Made by a program: the position numbers and the translations under genes
Shown here: positions 8,620 through 17,730 of the stretch, in pieces
Layout of the letters: each line of letters opens with the position of its first letter
Position numbering within the stretch: the stretch's first letter is position 1
The notes under the pieces: model-generated
Databases searched by the model: none
Told to the model about the DNA's origin: nothing
The model's input: only the letters and a program-made list of their open reading frames with translations
Assembly: GCF_000374145.1 (NCBI RefSeq)
Contig: NZ_KB893654.1
Span: 770,995-834,994 of the forward strand
DNA: 64,000 bases
Source of the DNA: Neomegalonema perideroedes DSM 15528
GTDB taxonomy: Bacteria > Pseudomonadota > Alphaproteobacteria > Rhodobacterales > Rhodobacteraceae
Reading direction: 5' to 3'

Positions 8620-10191
8620 TTGACGGCAGACCCCTCTCCTCCTTCCTCTCCCGCCTCGGCGCCCGCCCGGAGTCCGCTGTTCGAGGCGCGCGGGATCGTC
8701 AAGCGTTACGGGAATTTCACCGCCAACGACCATGTGGATCTGACCGTGCTCCATGGAGAGCGCCATGCGCTGCTCGGCGAGAACGGCGCGGGCAAATCCA
8801 CCTTCGTGAAGATGATCTACGGCGCCCTTCAGCCCAGCGAGGGCGAATTTTTTTGGGAAGGGAAGCCTTTGCGGCTCTCCGGCCCCGCCGAGGCGCGGCG
8901 GCTCGGAATCGGCATGGCTTTTCAGCATTTCTCGATCTTCGAGGGGCTCACGGCGCTGGAGAACGTGGCGCTGGCTCTGCCGCCCGAGCCTCTGGCGGCT
9001 TTGGAGAAACGCGTGCGGGAGGTCTCCGCGGATTACGGCCTGCCGGTCGATCCCTCGAAGCCGGTCCATGCGCTGTCGGTGGGCGAGCGCCAGAGGGTCG
9101 AGCTTCTGCGCTGCCTTTTGCAGAATCCGCGCCTGCTGATCCTCGACGAACCCACCTCCGTGCTGACCCCTCAGGAGGCCGAGACCTTGTTTCGCGCCCT
9201 TGAAAAGCTGTCCGCCGAGGGCTGCGCGATCCTCTACATCTCGCATCGGCTGGAGGAGGTGCGGGCGCTTTGCTCGCGGGCGACCATCCTCCGGCGCGGC
9301 AAGGTCACGGCGGAGGTCGATCCGCGCGCGACTACGGCGCGGGCTCTGGCCGAGGCCATGGTGGGCGCCGAGATCCTCGACGTGAAGCGCCCCTCCGGCG
9401 ATCAGCCGCGCGGCGAGGAGATCCTTCAGGTGGAGCGCCTCAGCCTGCCCGCCGACGGGCCTTTCGGCGTGGCGCTCAAGGAGATCTCCTTCGCGCTGCG
9501 CGGCGGCGAGATCCTCGGCGTGGCCGGGGTGGCGGGCGAGGGGCAGAACGAATTCATGGACGCCCTCACCGGAGAGCGCCGCGCGCCCGAAGCGGGGATG
9601 ATCCGCATCATGGGGAGTCCGGCGGGGCGTCTCGACCCCACCGGACGCCGCAGGCTCGGGGCGGCCTTCGCGCCCGAAGAGCGCAACGGCCATGGCGCCG
9701 TCGGCGAGGCCCCTTTGAGCGAGGCGCTCTTCCTCACGCGCCGCCATGAGGCGGGCGCCATGGGGGCGGGGGGCTGGCTCTCGCGCGCTTGGGCCGCCGC
9801 GGAGACGCGCCGCATCCGCGCACGCTTCGACGTGCGGGCGGCGGGCGAGGATCCTCCGGCGCGGAGCCTTTCGGGCGGCAATCTCCAGAAATTCCTGATG
9901 GGGCGCGAGATCGCGCGCGCGCCGAAGCTTCTGATCGCGGCTCAGCCGGGCTGGGGCGTGGACGCGGGCGCCGCCGCCGCCATCCAGAGCGCCTTGCGCG
10001 AACTGGCCGATCAGGGGGCGGCGGTTCTGGTGGTGAGTCAGGATCTGGACGAGATCTTCGCCTTGGCCGACCGCATCGCGGTGATCAGCCGGGGGCGCTT
10101 GTCGGAGGCCTATCCCGCCGCCGAGATGACTCCTGAACGCGTCGGCCTGCTCATGGGCGCAGGCCATTCCAGCCCGGAGGCCGCCGCATGA
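8620..10191 (+). CDS. BMP-family ABC transporter ATPase (nucleoside/purine importer), TTG start
   Basis: This is a tandem ATPase (523 aa from the TTG) of the sugar/nucleoside importer class. Domain 1 has a full Walker A (GENGAGKST, residues 53-61), signature LSVGERQRVE and Walker B LLILDEPTS. Domain 2 has a degenerate Walker A (GVAGEGQNEF) and signature LSGGNLQKF, as usual in this class. The TTG at 8620 is preferred because AGGAGG (8609-8614) precedes it at ideal spacing. Upstream in-frame ATGs at 8542 and 8599 lack such a site. The stop overlaps the first permease by 4 bp. Substrate is inferred from neighbours, not from the sequence. Confidence 0.9.
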   Translation: MTADPSPPSSPASAPARSPLFEARGIVKRYGNFTANDHVDLTVLHGERHALLGENGAGKSTFVKMIYGALQPSEGEFFWEGKPLRLSGPAEARRLGIGMAFQHFSIFEGLTALENVALALPPEPLAALEKRVREVSADYGLPVDPSKPVHALSVGERQRVELLRCLLQNPRLLILDEPTSVLTPQEAETLFRALEKLSAEGCAILYISHRLEEVRALCSRATILRRGKVTAEVDPRATTARALAEAMVGAEILDVKRPSGDQPRGEEILQVERLSLPADGPFGVALKEISFALRGGEILGVAGVAGEGQNEFMDALTGERRAPEAGMIRIMGSPAGRLDPTGRRRLGAAFAPEERNGHGAVGEAPLSEALFLTRRHEAGAMGAGGWLSRAWAAAETRRIRARFDVRAAGEDPPARSLSGGNLQKFLMGREIARAPKLLIAAQPGWGVDAGAAAAIQSALRELADQGAAVLVVSQDLDEIFALADRIAVISRGRLSEAYPAAEMTPERVGLLMGAGHSSPEAAA

Positions 10192-11255
10192 TCCGACTCG
10201 AACCGCGCGCCGCGCCCTCGAAGCTCATGGCGACGCTCTCGCCGCTGATCGCCATTCTGCTGACGCTGATCGCGGGGGCTTTGCTCTTCGCGGCCTTGGG
10301 CCAGAATCCTTGGCGGGCTCTGCGGGTCTACTTCCTTTCGCCTTTCGACGACGCTTATATGCGCGCCGAGGTGCTGGTGAAGGCCGTGCCTCTGGCGCTG
10401 ATGGGGGCGGGTCTGGCGGTCTGCTTCCGGGCCAACGTCTGGAACATCGGCGCGGCGGGGCAATTCACCCTCGGCGCGATAGGCGCGGGCGCGGCGGCGC
10501 TCTTCATTCCAGCGGAGTCGCCTTTCGCCATGCTGGCGGTCCCGCTGATCGCCGGCGCCCTCTGCGGCATGGCTTGGGCGGCGGTTCCGGCGGCTTTGCG
10601 CACGCGGCTCGGCGTCAACGAGATCCTCGTGAGCCTCATGCTGACCTATGTGGCGGCGCTGCTGCTCGATTGGCTGGTGCGGGGGCCCTGGCGCAATCCG
10701 CGCGGCTTCGGCTTTCCGCAGACCAACGCCTTTCCCGACTGGGCCCATGCGCCGATCCTCGTCGAGGGCACGCGCCTGCATGTCGGGGCTTTTCTGGCGG
10801 TGGCGGCGGCTCTGGGGCTCGGGCTGATGATGTCCCGGACTCTGCGCGGACTGCGCCTGCGGGTGACGGGCGGCGCGCCGAGGGCGGCGCGTTTCGCGGG
10901 ATTCTCGGCGGCGGGAGACGTCTGGTTCGCGCTGCTGCTCTCGGGAGGGCTGGCCGGATTGGCCGGAGCGCTCGAAGCGACCTCGACCGTGGGGCGGCTT
11001 CAGCCCGAGATCGGGGCTCAGGCGGGGTTCACGGCGATCATCGTCGCCTTTCTGGGGCGGCTCAATCCCATAGGCGCGCTGCTCGGGGCTCTGGTTCTGG
11101 CGGTGAGCGCCATCGGCGGCGAAAACGCGCAGATCCTGCTCAATCTGCCGAAGAACGTGGCGGGCGTGTTTCAGGGGATGCTGCTCTTCTTCCTGCTCGC
11201 CTGCGACGCGCTCATCAATTACCGCCCGCGCCTCGTGGCGCGGCGCAGAGCCTGA
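10188..11255 (+). CDS. ABC transporter permease, nucleoside/purine importer (subunit 1)
   Basis: This is a 355-residue integral membrane protein of the BPD_transp_2 (YufP/NupB-like) family, with about ten hydrophobic segments. Family landmarks are NVWNIGAAGQF near residue 84, the loop VNEILVSLMLTY near 144, and GGLAGLAGALEA near 255. It would form half of the transmembrane channel with the next gene product. It is translated directly after the ATPase gene (ATGA overlap) and is followed by a 13-bp gap to permease 2. Confidence 0.92.
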   Translation: MIRLEPRAAPSKLMATLSPLIAILLTLIAGALLFAALGQNPWRALRVYFLSPFDDAYMRAEVLVKAVPLALMGAGLAVCFRANVWNIGAAGQFTLGAIGAGAAALFIPAESPFAMLAVPLIAGALCGMAWAAVPAALRTRLGVNEILVSLMLTYVAALLLDWLVRGPWRNPRGFGFPQTNAFPDWAHAPILVEGTRLHVGAFLAVAAALGLGLMMSRTLRGLRLRVTGGAPRAARFAGFSAAGDVWFALLLSGGLAGLAGALEATSTVGRLQPEIGAQAGFTAIIVAFLGRLNPIGALLGALVLAVSAIGGENAQILLNLPKNVAGVFQGMLLFFLLACDALINYRPRLVARRRA

Positions 11256-11268
11256 AGGGGGGCGCGCC

Positions 11269-12174
11269 ATGGAGGCTTTTTTCGCCGCGATGATCGTCGC
11301 CGCCACGCCTTTGCTCTTCGCCGCGCTCGGCGAATTGGTGGCGGAGCGCTCGGGAGTCCTCAACCTCGGCGTGGAGGGCATGATGCTGGTGGGGGCGGTC
11401 TGCGCCTTCATCGTCGCGCTTTCGACCGGCTCGACGGCGCTTGGGGCTTTCGCCGGAGCCGCGGCGGGCGTGGCCATGGCGGGGCTCTTCGCCTTGCTCG
11501 CTCTGGGGTTTTCGGCCAATCAGGCGGCGGCGGGGCTGGCTCTGACCATTTTCGGCGGCGGGCTTTCGGGCCTGCTCGGCGCGAGCTACGTCGGCGTTCC
11601 CCTGCCCAAGGCGCAGCCGCTGTTTCCCGCTTCATGGGCGGAGGCGATCCCTTACGGCAAAGCGATCTTCGGCTATGACGCCATGGTCTATCTGGCTTGG
11701 GCTTCGGCGGCCGCGATCTGGTGGTTCCTCGCCCGGGCGCGGAGCGGACTCAAGCTGCGGGCGGCGGGCGACAACGCCGAATCCGGCCATGCTCTGGGGC
11801 TGCCCGTCCTGAGGATCCGCCTGCTGGCGGTGTTGTTCGGGGGCGCCATGGCGGGGCTCGGAGGGGCCTATCTCTCGCTGGCCTATACGCCCATGTGGGG
11901 CGAGGGCATGACGGCGGGACGCGGCTGGATCGCTCTGGCGCTGGTGGTCTTCGCGGGCTGGCGCGTGGGCTGGGCGGCGGCGGGGGCGGTGTTGTTCGCC
12001 GCCGTGACGCAGCTTCAGTTCTACGCCCAAGGCTGGGGCTGGCGCGCGCCCTCGCAATTCTGGGCGGCGGCGCCCTATCTCGCCACGATCCTCGCGCTGG
12101 CCCTGCTGGCCGGACGCCGGACGGCGGGCTCGGCGCCGGCGGCGCTGGGGCGGATCTTCCGCCCCTCATCCTGA
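11269..12174 (+). CDS. ABC transporter permease, nucleoside/purine importer (subunit 2)
   Basis: This 301-residue membrane protein is of the YufQ/NupC-like permease family. The early segment GELVAERSGVLNLGVEGMM is diagnostic. LRAAGDNAESGHALGLPV near residue 160 and GGAMAGLGGAYLSLAYTPMW near 190 are the cytoplasmic coupling and late transmembrane regions. With the previous permease it makes the heteromeric channel. It sits in the same operon, 62 bp before the gene for the binding protein. Confidence 0.92.
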   Translation: MEAFFAAMIVAATPLLFAALGELVAERSGVLNLGVEGMMLVGAVCAFIVALSTGSTALGAFAGAAAGVAMAGLFALLALGFSANQAAAGLALTIFGGGLSGLLGASYVGVPLPKAQPLFPASWAEAIPYGKAIFGYDAMVYLAWASAAAIWWFLARARSGLKLRAAGDNAESGHALGLPVLRIRLLAVLFGGAMAGLGGAYLSLAYTPMWGEGMTAGRGWIALALVVFAGWRVGWAAAGAVLFAAVTQLQFYAQGWGWRAPSQFWAAAPYLATILALALLAGRRTAGSAPAALGRIFRPSS

Positions 12175-12236
12175 AATTTCCCAAGATCCGCGCGGAGGCC
12201 CTCAAGAGCCTTCGCGCTCAAGGCAAGGAGCCTCTT

Positions 12237-13316
12237 ATGATTCTCAGACGCAGCCTGCTGATCGGCGCCGCCGCTCTGGCGATGGCCTCCGGCGCGCCCG
12301 CCGCCTTCGCGGAGGAGCCGCTGAAGATCGGCTTCATCTACGTCGGCCCCATCGGCGACTTCGGCTGGAGCTACCAGCATGATCAGGGCCGCCTCGCCCT
12401 CGAAAAGGAATTCGGCGACCGCGTGCAGACCACCTATGTCGAGAGCGTGCCCGAAGGCCCCGACGCCGAGCGCGTTCTGCGCCAGCTCGCGACCAGCGGC
12501 CATAAGCTGATCTTCGCGACCTCCTTCGGCTTCATGGACGCCACGGCCAAGGTGGCGAAGGCCTTCCCGGACGTGAAATTCGAGCACGCCACCGGCTACA
12601 CCCGCGCCGACAACCTCGCGACCTATTCCGGCCGCTTCGAGGAAGGGCGCTACATCCTCGGCGTGATCGCGGGCAAGACGACGCAATCGGGCAAGATCGG
12701 CTATATCGGCGCCTTCCCCATCCCGGAGGTTCTGCGCGGCGTCAACGCCTTCACCCTTGGGCTCCAGTCGGTGAACCCGGAAGCGACGGTCTCGGTCGTC
12801 TGGGCGAACACCTGGTACGACCCCGGCAAAGAGGCCGACGCCGCCCGCGCCGTCATCGCGCAGGGCGCCGACGTCATCGCCCAGCACACCGACAGCCCGG
12901 CGCCGTTGCAGGCCGCCGAGAACTCCGGAACCGTCAAGGCCTTCGGCCAAGCCTCGGACATGATCAAATTCGCTCCGACGGCGCAGCTCACCGCCATCGT
13001 GGACGACTGGGCGCCCTATTACATCGGGCGCGTTCAGGCCGTGCTCGACGGAACTTGGGAGAGTCAGGACCATTGGGGCGGCCTCGCGGCGGGCGACGTC
13101 CATATGGCGCCCTACACCAACATGCCCGACGAGGTGAAGGCGCTGGCCGAAGAGACTCAGGCGAAGATCGCCTCGGGCGAGCTGAACATCTTCTCCGGCC
13201 CGATCTCGGATCGCGACGGGACCGAGCGCGTCGCGGCGGGCGAGGCTCTGGACGACGCCGCTCAGCTGGAGATGAATTGGTTCGTCAAGGGCGTGCAGGG
13301 CGATCTGCCGGATTGA
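12237..13316 (+). CDS. BMP-family substrate-binding protein of the purine/nucleoside ABC importer
   Basis: This is a 359-residue secreted binding protein of the BmpA/Med family. A Sec signal peptide (residues 1-25, cut after AAFA) leads into EEPLKIGFIYVGPIGDFGWSY. There is no lipobox Cys, so it should be soluble in the periplasm. VFAT-like FATSFGFMDA and GYIGAFPIPEVLRGVNAF match the family fold. AAGGAG (12225-12230) decides the start; the frame is open further upstream, inside the permease gene. In alphaproteobacteria, relatives next to xdh and guaD are thought to bind purine bases or nucleosides. That substrate is inferred. Confidence 0.9.
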   Translation: MILRRSLLIGAAALAMASGAPAAFAEEPLKIGFIYVGPIGDFGWSYQHDQGRLALEKEFGDRVQTTYVESVPEGPDAERVLRQLATSGHKLIFATSFGFMDATAKVAKAFPDVKFEHATGYTRADNLATYSGRFEEGRYILGVIAGKTTQSGKIGYIGAFPIPEVLRGVNAFTLGLQSVNPEATVSVVWANTWYDPGKEADAARAVIAQGADVIAQHTDSPAPLQAAENSGTVKAFGQASDMIKFAPTAQLTAIVDDWAPYYIGRVQAVLDGTWESQDHWGGLAAGDVHMAPYTNMPDEVKALAEETQAKIASGELNIFSGPISDRDGTERVAAGEALDDAAQLEMNWFVKGVQGDLPD

Positions 13317-13356
13317 TCTTCCGGCAAGCCTTAGATTCACTTTGAAATTTTCGGTC

Positions 13357-13382
13357 GGGCGCTTCCTGAGAAGGGAGCGCCC
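13357..13382 (+). terminator. intrinsic terminator of the ABC importer operon
   Basis: An 11-bp stem (GGGCGCTTCCT with AGGGAGCGCCC, one G-U pair) has a GAGA loop and is followed by TTCTTC. It lies 40 bp after the binding-protein stop and fits a Rho-independent terminator. Confidence 0.8.
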
Positions 13383-13558
13383 TTCTTCATGGCTTATTCG
13401 CCTTACAGGATGTGTTGGAAAATCATATTCGCCTGAATTGATTAAATGATCGTCATTCATGGTTGCGCTCCGCCGCGCCGGAACCCATCTGCGGCCCAGA
13501 GGGATCACAAGGCGCGCGAGGCGGAGGGACCGCCTCCGCCCGGCGAGAAGAGGCCGAC

Positions 13559-14350
13559 ATGTCTGAAGACCGAACGCCGCCCCGAATTCCTCACGCCCTG
13601 AATGCGCGGAGGGCCATAGGCGCGGCCCTGCTCGCGGCGAGTCTGGGCGCCGCTCCGGTCAGGGCTCAGGACTGGATGGGCATGGTCGAGCTTTACGGGC
13701 AAGGCGTGGTGAACACGCTGAGCAATGAATTGCTCGCGCCCCAACAGATTCAGCCCTCCAAAACCGCCCGGCCCGAGCCCCGCCCCGCGCCTGAGGCGCA
13801 GGCCGCGCCCGATCCTGAGGCGCTCCGCTTCGTCTCCTCGCCGGAGGTTTCGGAGGAGCTGGCCGGAATCTTCGCCCGGACCTTGGCGTCGGCCCTTTCG
13901 CCGGGCCGCACGGCGGCGGAGCTGGAGGAGGCCATTCGCGGCGGAGAGCTGCAGGGCGCCTTCGCGCAGGCCCTCGCGGCTTACGGCTTCTCCGATCGCG
14001 ACATGGGCGACGTCACGGCCGGGCATCTGGTGATGCTCTGGCAGGTGGCGAACGACAGCATCGCGGATCCGCCTCGCGCGGGCGTGCTGGCCGTGCGCGA
14101 GTCCATTCATGAGGCGCTGGCCGTCGCGCCTTGGCCCCGCGCGCTCGACGACGCGCAAAAACAGAGCTTCTCCGAAACCCTCGTCGTCGGGACGATGCTG
14201 ATCGTGGCGCGCTATCTCCATGGCAAGGAGACGGAGAACGCCGCCGTCGTCGAGATGGCGCGGCAGGACGCCAAAGAAATGCTCGCGAGTTATGGCGCGC
14301 CGGATCCGACGCGCTTCGACCTCACCGAGGCGGGGCTGGTTCCGCGCTAG
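13559..14350 (+). CDS. secreted protein of unknown function
   Basis: This 263-residue protein starts at the ATG preceded by GAAGAGG. Residues 1-37 form an N-terminal leader with a hydrophobic core (AIGAALLAASLGAAPVRA) and likely cleavage before QDWMG. The rest is predicted to be helical, with a proline-rich stretch near 65-85. It contains a conserved-looking core: AAYGFSDRDMGDVTAGHLVMLWQ, split over two helices. I do not recognise the family with confidence; there is a faint resemblance to secreted DUF6683-type proteins. It stands alone between the transporter terminator and a repeat that starts on the base after its stop codon. Confidence 0.75.
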   Translation: MSEDRTPPRIPHALNARRAIGAALLAASLGAAPVRAQDWMGMVELYGQGVVNTLSNELLAPQQIQPSKTARPEPRPAPEAQAAPDPEALRFVSSPEVSEELAGIFARTLASALSPGRTAAELEEAIRGGELQGAFAQALAAYGFSDRDMGDVTAGHLVMLWQVANDSIADPPRAGVLAVRESIHEALAVAPWPRALDDAQKQSFSETLVVGTMLIVARYLHGKETENAAVVEMARQDAKEMLASYGAPDPTRFDLTEAGLVPR

Positions 14351-14554
14351 AGCGCTTTCCAGCGAAGCCGGAACGGCTTCGCGTCGTGAAAGCGCGACAG
14401 AATAAAGAGTGAGAGCGTTTGAACGATCCGCTGTGATCGGAAAACGCGCGAAAGCGCTTTCCAGCGAAACCGATCAGGCTTCGCGTCGTGAAAGCGCGAC
14501 AGAATAAAGAGCGAGAGCGTTTGAACGATCCGCTGTGATCGGAAAACGCTCGAA
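14351..14554. repeat. tandem 102-bp intergenic repeat, two units, each with two hairpins
   Basis: Unit 1 is 14351-14452 and unit 2 is 14453-14554; they differ at about 7 of 102 positions. Each unit has a nested hairpin (outer GCGCTTTC/GAAAGCGC; inner GCGAAGCC/GGCTTCGC in unit 1, with one mismatch in unit 2). After the AATAAAGAG spacer comes a second hairpin (GCGTTT/AAACGC enclosing CGATC/GATCG). It fills the gap between two convergent genes almost exactly. It resembles the TAGAGCG-type intergenic repeats common in alphaproteobacteria and may act as a two-way terminator. Confidence 0.85.
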
Positions 14555-14557
14555 ATC

Positions 14558-15574
14558 TCAGGCGGCTTCGTCGAGGCCGCGGCGATGCTCCAGAAGCCAG
14601 TCGACGAACTCCCGCAGGCCCTCTTCAAGGCTGGTCTGCGGCTTGCGTCCGGTCAGGGCGAGGAGCAAGGCCGGATCGGCGAAGGTGCGCGGGACGTCGC
14701 CCTGCTGCATGGGGAGCATCTTGCGCCGGGCGGGGCGGCCAAGCAGCCGCTCCAGAGTCTCGACGAAGGCCATCAGCCCGACGGGCTCGCCGCCGCCGAT
14801 GTTGACCGCCCGGAAAGGCGCCTGAGCGGACAAACTGTCGATCTCCGGGACGCGGTTGCTCTCGGCGGGCGCAATCCGCGCCAGATCCAGAATCGACTCG
14901 ACCAGATCCCCGACATAAGTGAAGTCGCGGCTCATGCGGCCATGGCCGTAAATCTCGATTTCGCGGTTTTCGAGAATGGCCGTCGCGAATTTCAGCGGCG
15001 CCATGTCCGGGCGGCCCCAAGGGCCGTAGACCGTGAAGAACCGAAAGGCCGTGGTCGGAATCCCATGGAGATGGGCGTAAGAATGCGCCACGGCCTCCAT
15101 GGCCTTCTTGCTCGCCGCGTAGAGGGTCAAGGGCTCTTCGGCGCGGTCGAGCTCGCTGAAGGGGATCTTGGCGTTCGCCCCATAGATCGAGGAGGTGGAG
15201 GCGAGCAGCAGATGCGCCGGACGGGCCTCCCGCGCGGCCTCCAGCAGAGCCCATGAGCCGACGAGGTTGGAATCCACGTAAGCCTTCGGATTTTCAAGGC
15301 TGTAGCGCACCCCCGCCTGAGCCGCGAGATGGAGCATGACCTCAGGCCGCGCCTCGGCGACGGCGGCCCGGAGCTTCTCCTGATCCTCCAGCATGCCGAG
15401 GGTCTGGCGGAAATTCGGAAAGGCGGCGAGCCGGGCGAGCCGGGCCTCTTTGAGCTTCGGATCATAATACCGGGTCATCCCGTCATAGCCGAAGACCTCA
15501 TGCCCCTCCCGCAGCAGCCGCAAGGCCGTATGATAGCCGATGAACCCCGCCGTCCCCGTGACGAACCAACGCAT
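14558..15574 (-). CDS. NAD-dependent epimerase, probably UDP-glucuronate 4-epimerase
   Basis: This is a 338-residue extended short-chain dehydrogenase. The Rossmann motif GTAGFIG is at residues 7-13, the catalytic Ser/Tyr/Lys set is STSS (127-130) with Tyr152 and Lys156, and [12 protein letters not shown] near 83 is typical of UDP-glucuronate epimerases. It would convert UDP-glucuronate to UDP-galacturonate for capsule, LPS or exopolysaccharide. The gene upstream makes UDP-glucuronate, so the pair forms a two-step route. Its start lies 77 bp inside the end of that gene. The 3' end abuts the tandem repeat. Confidence 0.88.
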   Translation of the reverse strand: MRWFVTGTAGFIGYHTALRLLREGHEVFGYDGMTRYYDPKLKEARLARLAAFPNFRQTLGMLEDQEKLRAAVAEARPEVMLHLAAQAGVRYSLENPKAYVDSNLVGSWALLEAAREARPAHLLLASTSSIYGANAKIPFSELDRAEEPLTLYAASKKAMEAVAHSYAHLHGIPTTAFRFFTVYGPWGRPDMAPLKFATAILENREIEIYGHGRMSRDFTYVGDLVESILDLARIAPAESNRVPEIDSLSAQAPFRAVNIGGGEPVGLMAFVETLERLLGRPARRKMLPMQQGDVPRTFADPALLLALTGRKPQTSLEEGLREFVDWLLEHRRGLDEAA

Positions 15575-16895
15575 GATCGACCTTTCTGCCTACGCCCTCA
15601 TAGGCGAAGCCATGGCGGAGGACCTCCTCCGGCGGATAGACGTTGCGCAGATCCACGAAGACCGGCGCCTTCATCAGCGTTTTGAGCCTGCGGAAGTCCA
15701 GAGCGCGGAATTCGTCCCATTCGGTGACGAGCACCGCCGCGTCGGCGCCTTGGGCGGCTTCATAGGCGTCGGCGGCGAAGGCCACCCCCTCGACGAGCCC
15801 GCGGGCGGATTCCATGCCTTCGGGATCATAGGCGCGCACATGGACGCCCATGTCCTGAAGCGCCTGAATGATCGGCAGAGAAGGGGCCTCGCGCATGTCG
15901 TCGGTGTTGGGCTTGAAGGTCAGGCCGAGCAGCGCCACGGTCTTGCCGCGCATCGGCAGGCCGCAGGCCGCCGCGATCTTGCGGCCCATGGCGCGTTTGC
16001 GCTGGTCGTTGACCTCGACGGCGGCCTCGATGAGCCGCAGATGCATGTCGTGATCCTGCGCGGTCTTGATGACGGCGAGGGTGTCTTTCGGGAAGCAGGA
16101 GCCGCCATAGCCCGGCCCGGCGTGCAGGAACTTATCGCCGATGCGCTGATCCATGCCCACGCCTTTGGCGAGCTGCTGCACGTCGGCGCCCACCCGCTCG
16201 CAGAGATCGGCCATTTCATTGATGAAGGCGATCTTCATCGCGAGAAAGGCGTTGCTGGCGTATTTGATGAGTTCGGAGCTGCGGCGGTCGCAGAAGAACA
16301 AAGGCGCCGAATTCAGATAAAGCGGACGGTAAAGCTCGCGCATGACCTCCACGGCGCGCGGATCCTCCACGCCGATGACGATGCGGTCGGGGCGTTTGAA
16401 ATCGGCGATGGCGGCGCCTTCGCGCAGGAATTCGGGATTGGAGGCCACAGCGAATCCGGCGGCGAATTCGGCCTCGGGCCGGGCCTCGCGGAGGATGCGC
16501 TCCACCTCGTCGCCCGTGCCGACGGGAACCGTGGACTTCACCGCCACCACCGTGAAGCCCTTCAGCGCCTTGGCGACTTCGCGGGCGGCCGCGCGGACGT
16601 GGCTCAGATCGGCGTGGCCGTCGCCGCGCCGCGAGGGCGTGCCCACCGCGATGAAGACCACCTCCGCCCCGGCCACGGCGGCGGGCAGATCGGTCGTGAA
16701 GCTCAGGCGTCCGGCCTTGGCGTTGGCGGCGACCAATTCGGCGAGGCCCGGCTCGTAAATGGGAATGACGCCCTGATTCAGAGCGGCGATCTTCTCCGGC
16801 GCGGAATCCACGCAGACGACCTCATGGCCGAAATCGGCGAAGCAGGCCCCCGAGACGAGCCCGACATAGCCAGAACCGATCATCGCGACGCGCAT
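15498..16895 (-). CDS. UDP-glucose 6-dehydrogenase
   Basis: This enzyme (465 aa) oxidises UDP-glucose to UDP-glucuronate with two NAD. It has the N-terminal [10 protein letters not shown] (residues 7-16), FIAVGTPS, Lys120 in [22 protein letters not shown], catalytic Cys267 in [10 protein letters not shown], and [17 protein letters not shown] start at the ATG at 16895 because GGAGGGGGAAGCC precedes it. Family members usually end at about GVGR (residue 440). Here the frame runs on for some 26 residues into the downstream epimerase gene, an unusually long overlap. Gene names used for it elsewhere are ugd, udg or tuaD. Confidence 0.93.
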   Translation of the reverse strand: MRVAMIGSGYVGLVSGACFADFGHEVVCVDSAPEKIAALNQGVIPIYEPGLAELVAANAKAGRLSFTTDLPAAVAGAEVVFIAVGTPSRRGDGHADLSHVRAAAREVAKALKGFTVVAVKSTVPVGTGDEVERILREARPEAEFAAGFAVASNPEFLREGAAIADFKRPDRIVIGVEDPRAVEVMRELYRPLYLNSAPLFFCDRRSSELIKYASNAFLAMKIAFINEMADLCERVGADVQQLAKGVGMDQRIGDKFLHAGPGYGGSCFPKDTLAVIKTAQDHDMHLRLIEAAVEVNDQRKRAMGRKIAAACGLPMRGKTVALLGLTFKPNTDDMREAPSLPIIQALQDMGVHVRAYDPEGMESARGLVEGVAFAADAYEAAQGADAAVLVTEWDEFRALDFRRLKTLMKAPVFVDLRNVYPPEEVLRHGFAYEGVGRKVDHALVRHGDGGVHRLSYGLAAAAGGA

Positions 16896-16977
16896 GGCTT
16901 CCCCCTCCGCCCTGCGGAAAGCGGGGCTTCTCAAGGGTTTTAGGGGAGCGGCGTTGAGGAAATGCTTCCGGATAGGG

Positions 16978-17730
16978 TTAACGGCTCCAGAGCGCCGCCA
17001 GAACCACCCAAAGCGCGATTTCGCCGATTTGCTGAGTCGCGCCGAGGCTGTCGCCGGTGAAGCCGCCGATCTGCTTCAAGGAGAGCCAGCGCACCGCGAA
17101 GACCGCTGAAATCAGCGCCGGAGCCAGCCAAATCGCGCCGGGGAGCAGAAGCAGCGCCCCTAGGCCCAGCCCCGCCGAGACCAGAACGCGGCTCCAGGAG
17201 ACGTCCGAGGCCATGGCGGCGATTCCGTCGCTGCGGGCGGGGGGCGTGATGCGGATCGTCAGCGGCACGAGGGCGCGGCTCGCGGCGCCGAGCGCGATCA
17301 GCGCCAAAGCCCCCGAAGCGGCGTCGGGCGCGGCGGCGATCCCCGAAGCCCGCAAGGCCAGAGCCGTGACCAGAGCCAGCGAACCATAGGTTCCGATGCG
17401 GCTGTCGCGCATGATCTCCAGCTTGCGTTCGCGGGTCCAGCCGCCGCCGAAGCCGTCGGCCATGTCGGCGAGGCCGTCCTCATGAAAGCCCCCCGTGACG
17501 AGGAATCCCGTCGCCAGAACCAGCAGCGCGGCCATGAAAGGCGGCAGGATTCCGAAGCTCGCCCAGAAGACCGTCGCCGGAAGCAGCGCCGCCAGAACTC
17601 CGACCAGCGGAAAGGCCCATGCGGCTTCGGCTTCGGGGATGGGCGCCTTCATGCGTCCGGCGGGCAGACGGGTCAGCAGCATGAGCGCCGCCTGAATCTC
17701 CGCGAGGCGGCGTTTCAGCGTCTCAGGCAT
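16978..17730 (-). CDS. cobS: adenosylcobinamide-GDP ribazoletransferase (cobalamin synthase)
   Basis: CobS/CobV (250 aa) is an integral membrane enzyme that joins adenosylcobinamide-GDP with alpha-ribazole to form adenosylcobalamin (phosphate). The motifs LTRLPAGR near residue 20 and GGFHEDGLADMADGFGGG near 80 are diagnostic, and GGFTGDSLGATQQIGE near 218 closes the family pattern. The ATG at 17730 overlaps the cobT stop in the ATGCCTGA arrangement, so it is preferred over an ATG 39 bp upstream. It is the last gene of cobU-cobT-cobS. B12 is used by the ethylmalonyl-CoA mutase encoded at the right edge. Confidence 0.93.
   Translation of the reverse strand: MPETLKRRLAEIQAALMLLTRLPAGRMKAPIPEAEAAWAFPLVGVLAALLPATVFWASFGILPPFMAALLVLATGFLVTGGFHEDGLADMADGFGGGWTRERKLEIMRDSRIGTYGSLALVTALALRASGIAAAPDAASGALALIALGAASRALVPLTIRITPPARSDGIAAMASDVSWSRVLVSAGLGLGALLLLPGAIWLAPALISAVFAVRWLSLKQIGGFTGDSLGATQQIGEIALWVVLAALWSR

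Noticed and set aside
8467-10167. Upstream extension of guaD to more than 1000 codons
   Set aside because: It is antisense to the importer ATPase, with no family similarity; a ribosome site and the family N-terminus mark the start at 8466.
14351-14554. CRISPR array
   Set aside because: There are only two adjacent 102-bp units without spacers, and no cas genes; it is a tandem palindromic repeat.
15540-16943. Plus-strand open frame of 467 codons
   Set aside because: It is antisense to UDP-glucose dehydrogenase, whose motifs are complete.
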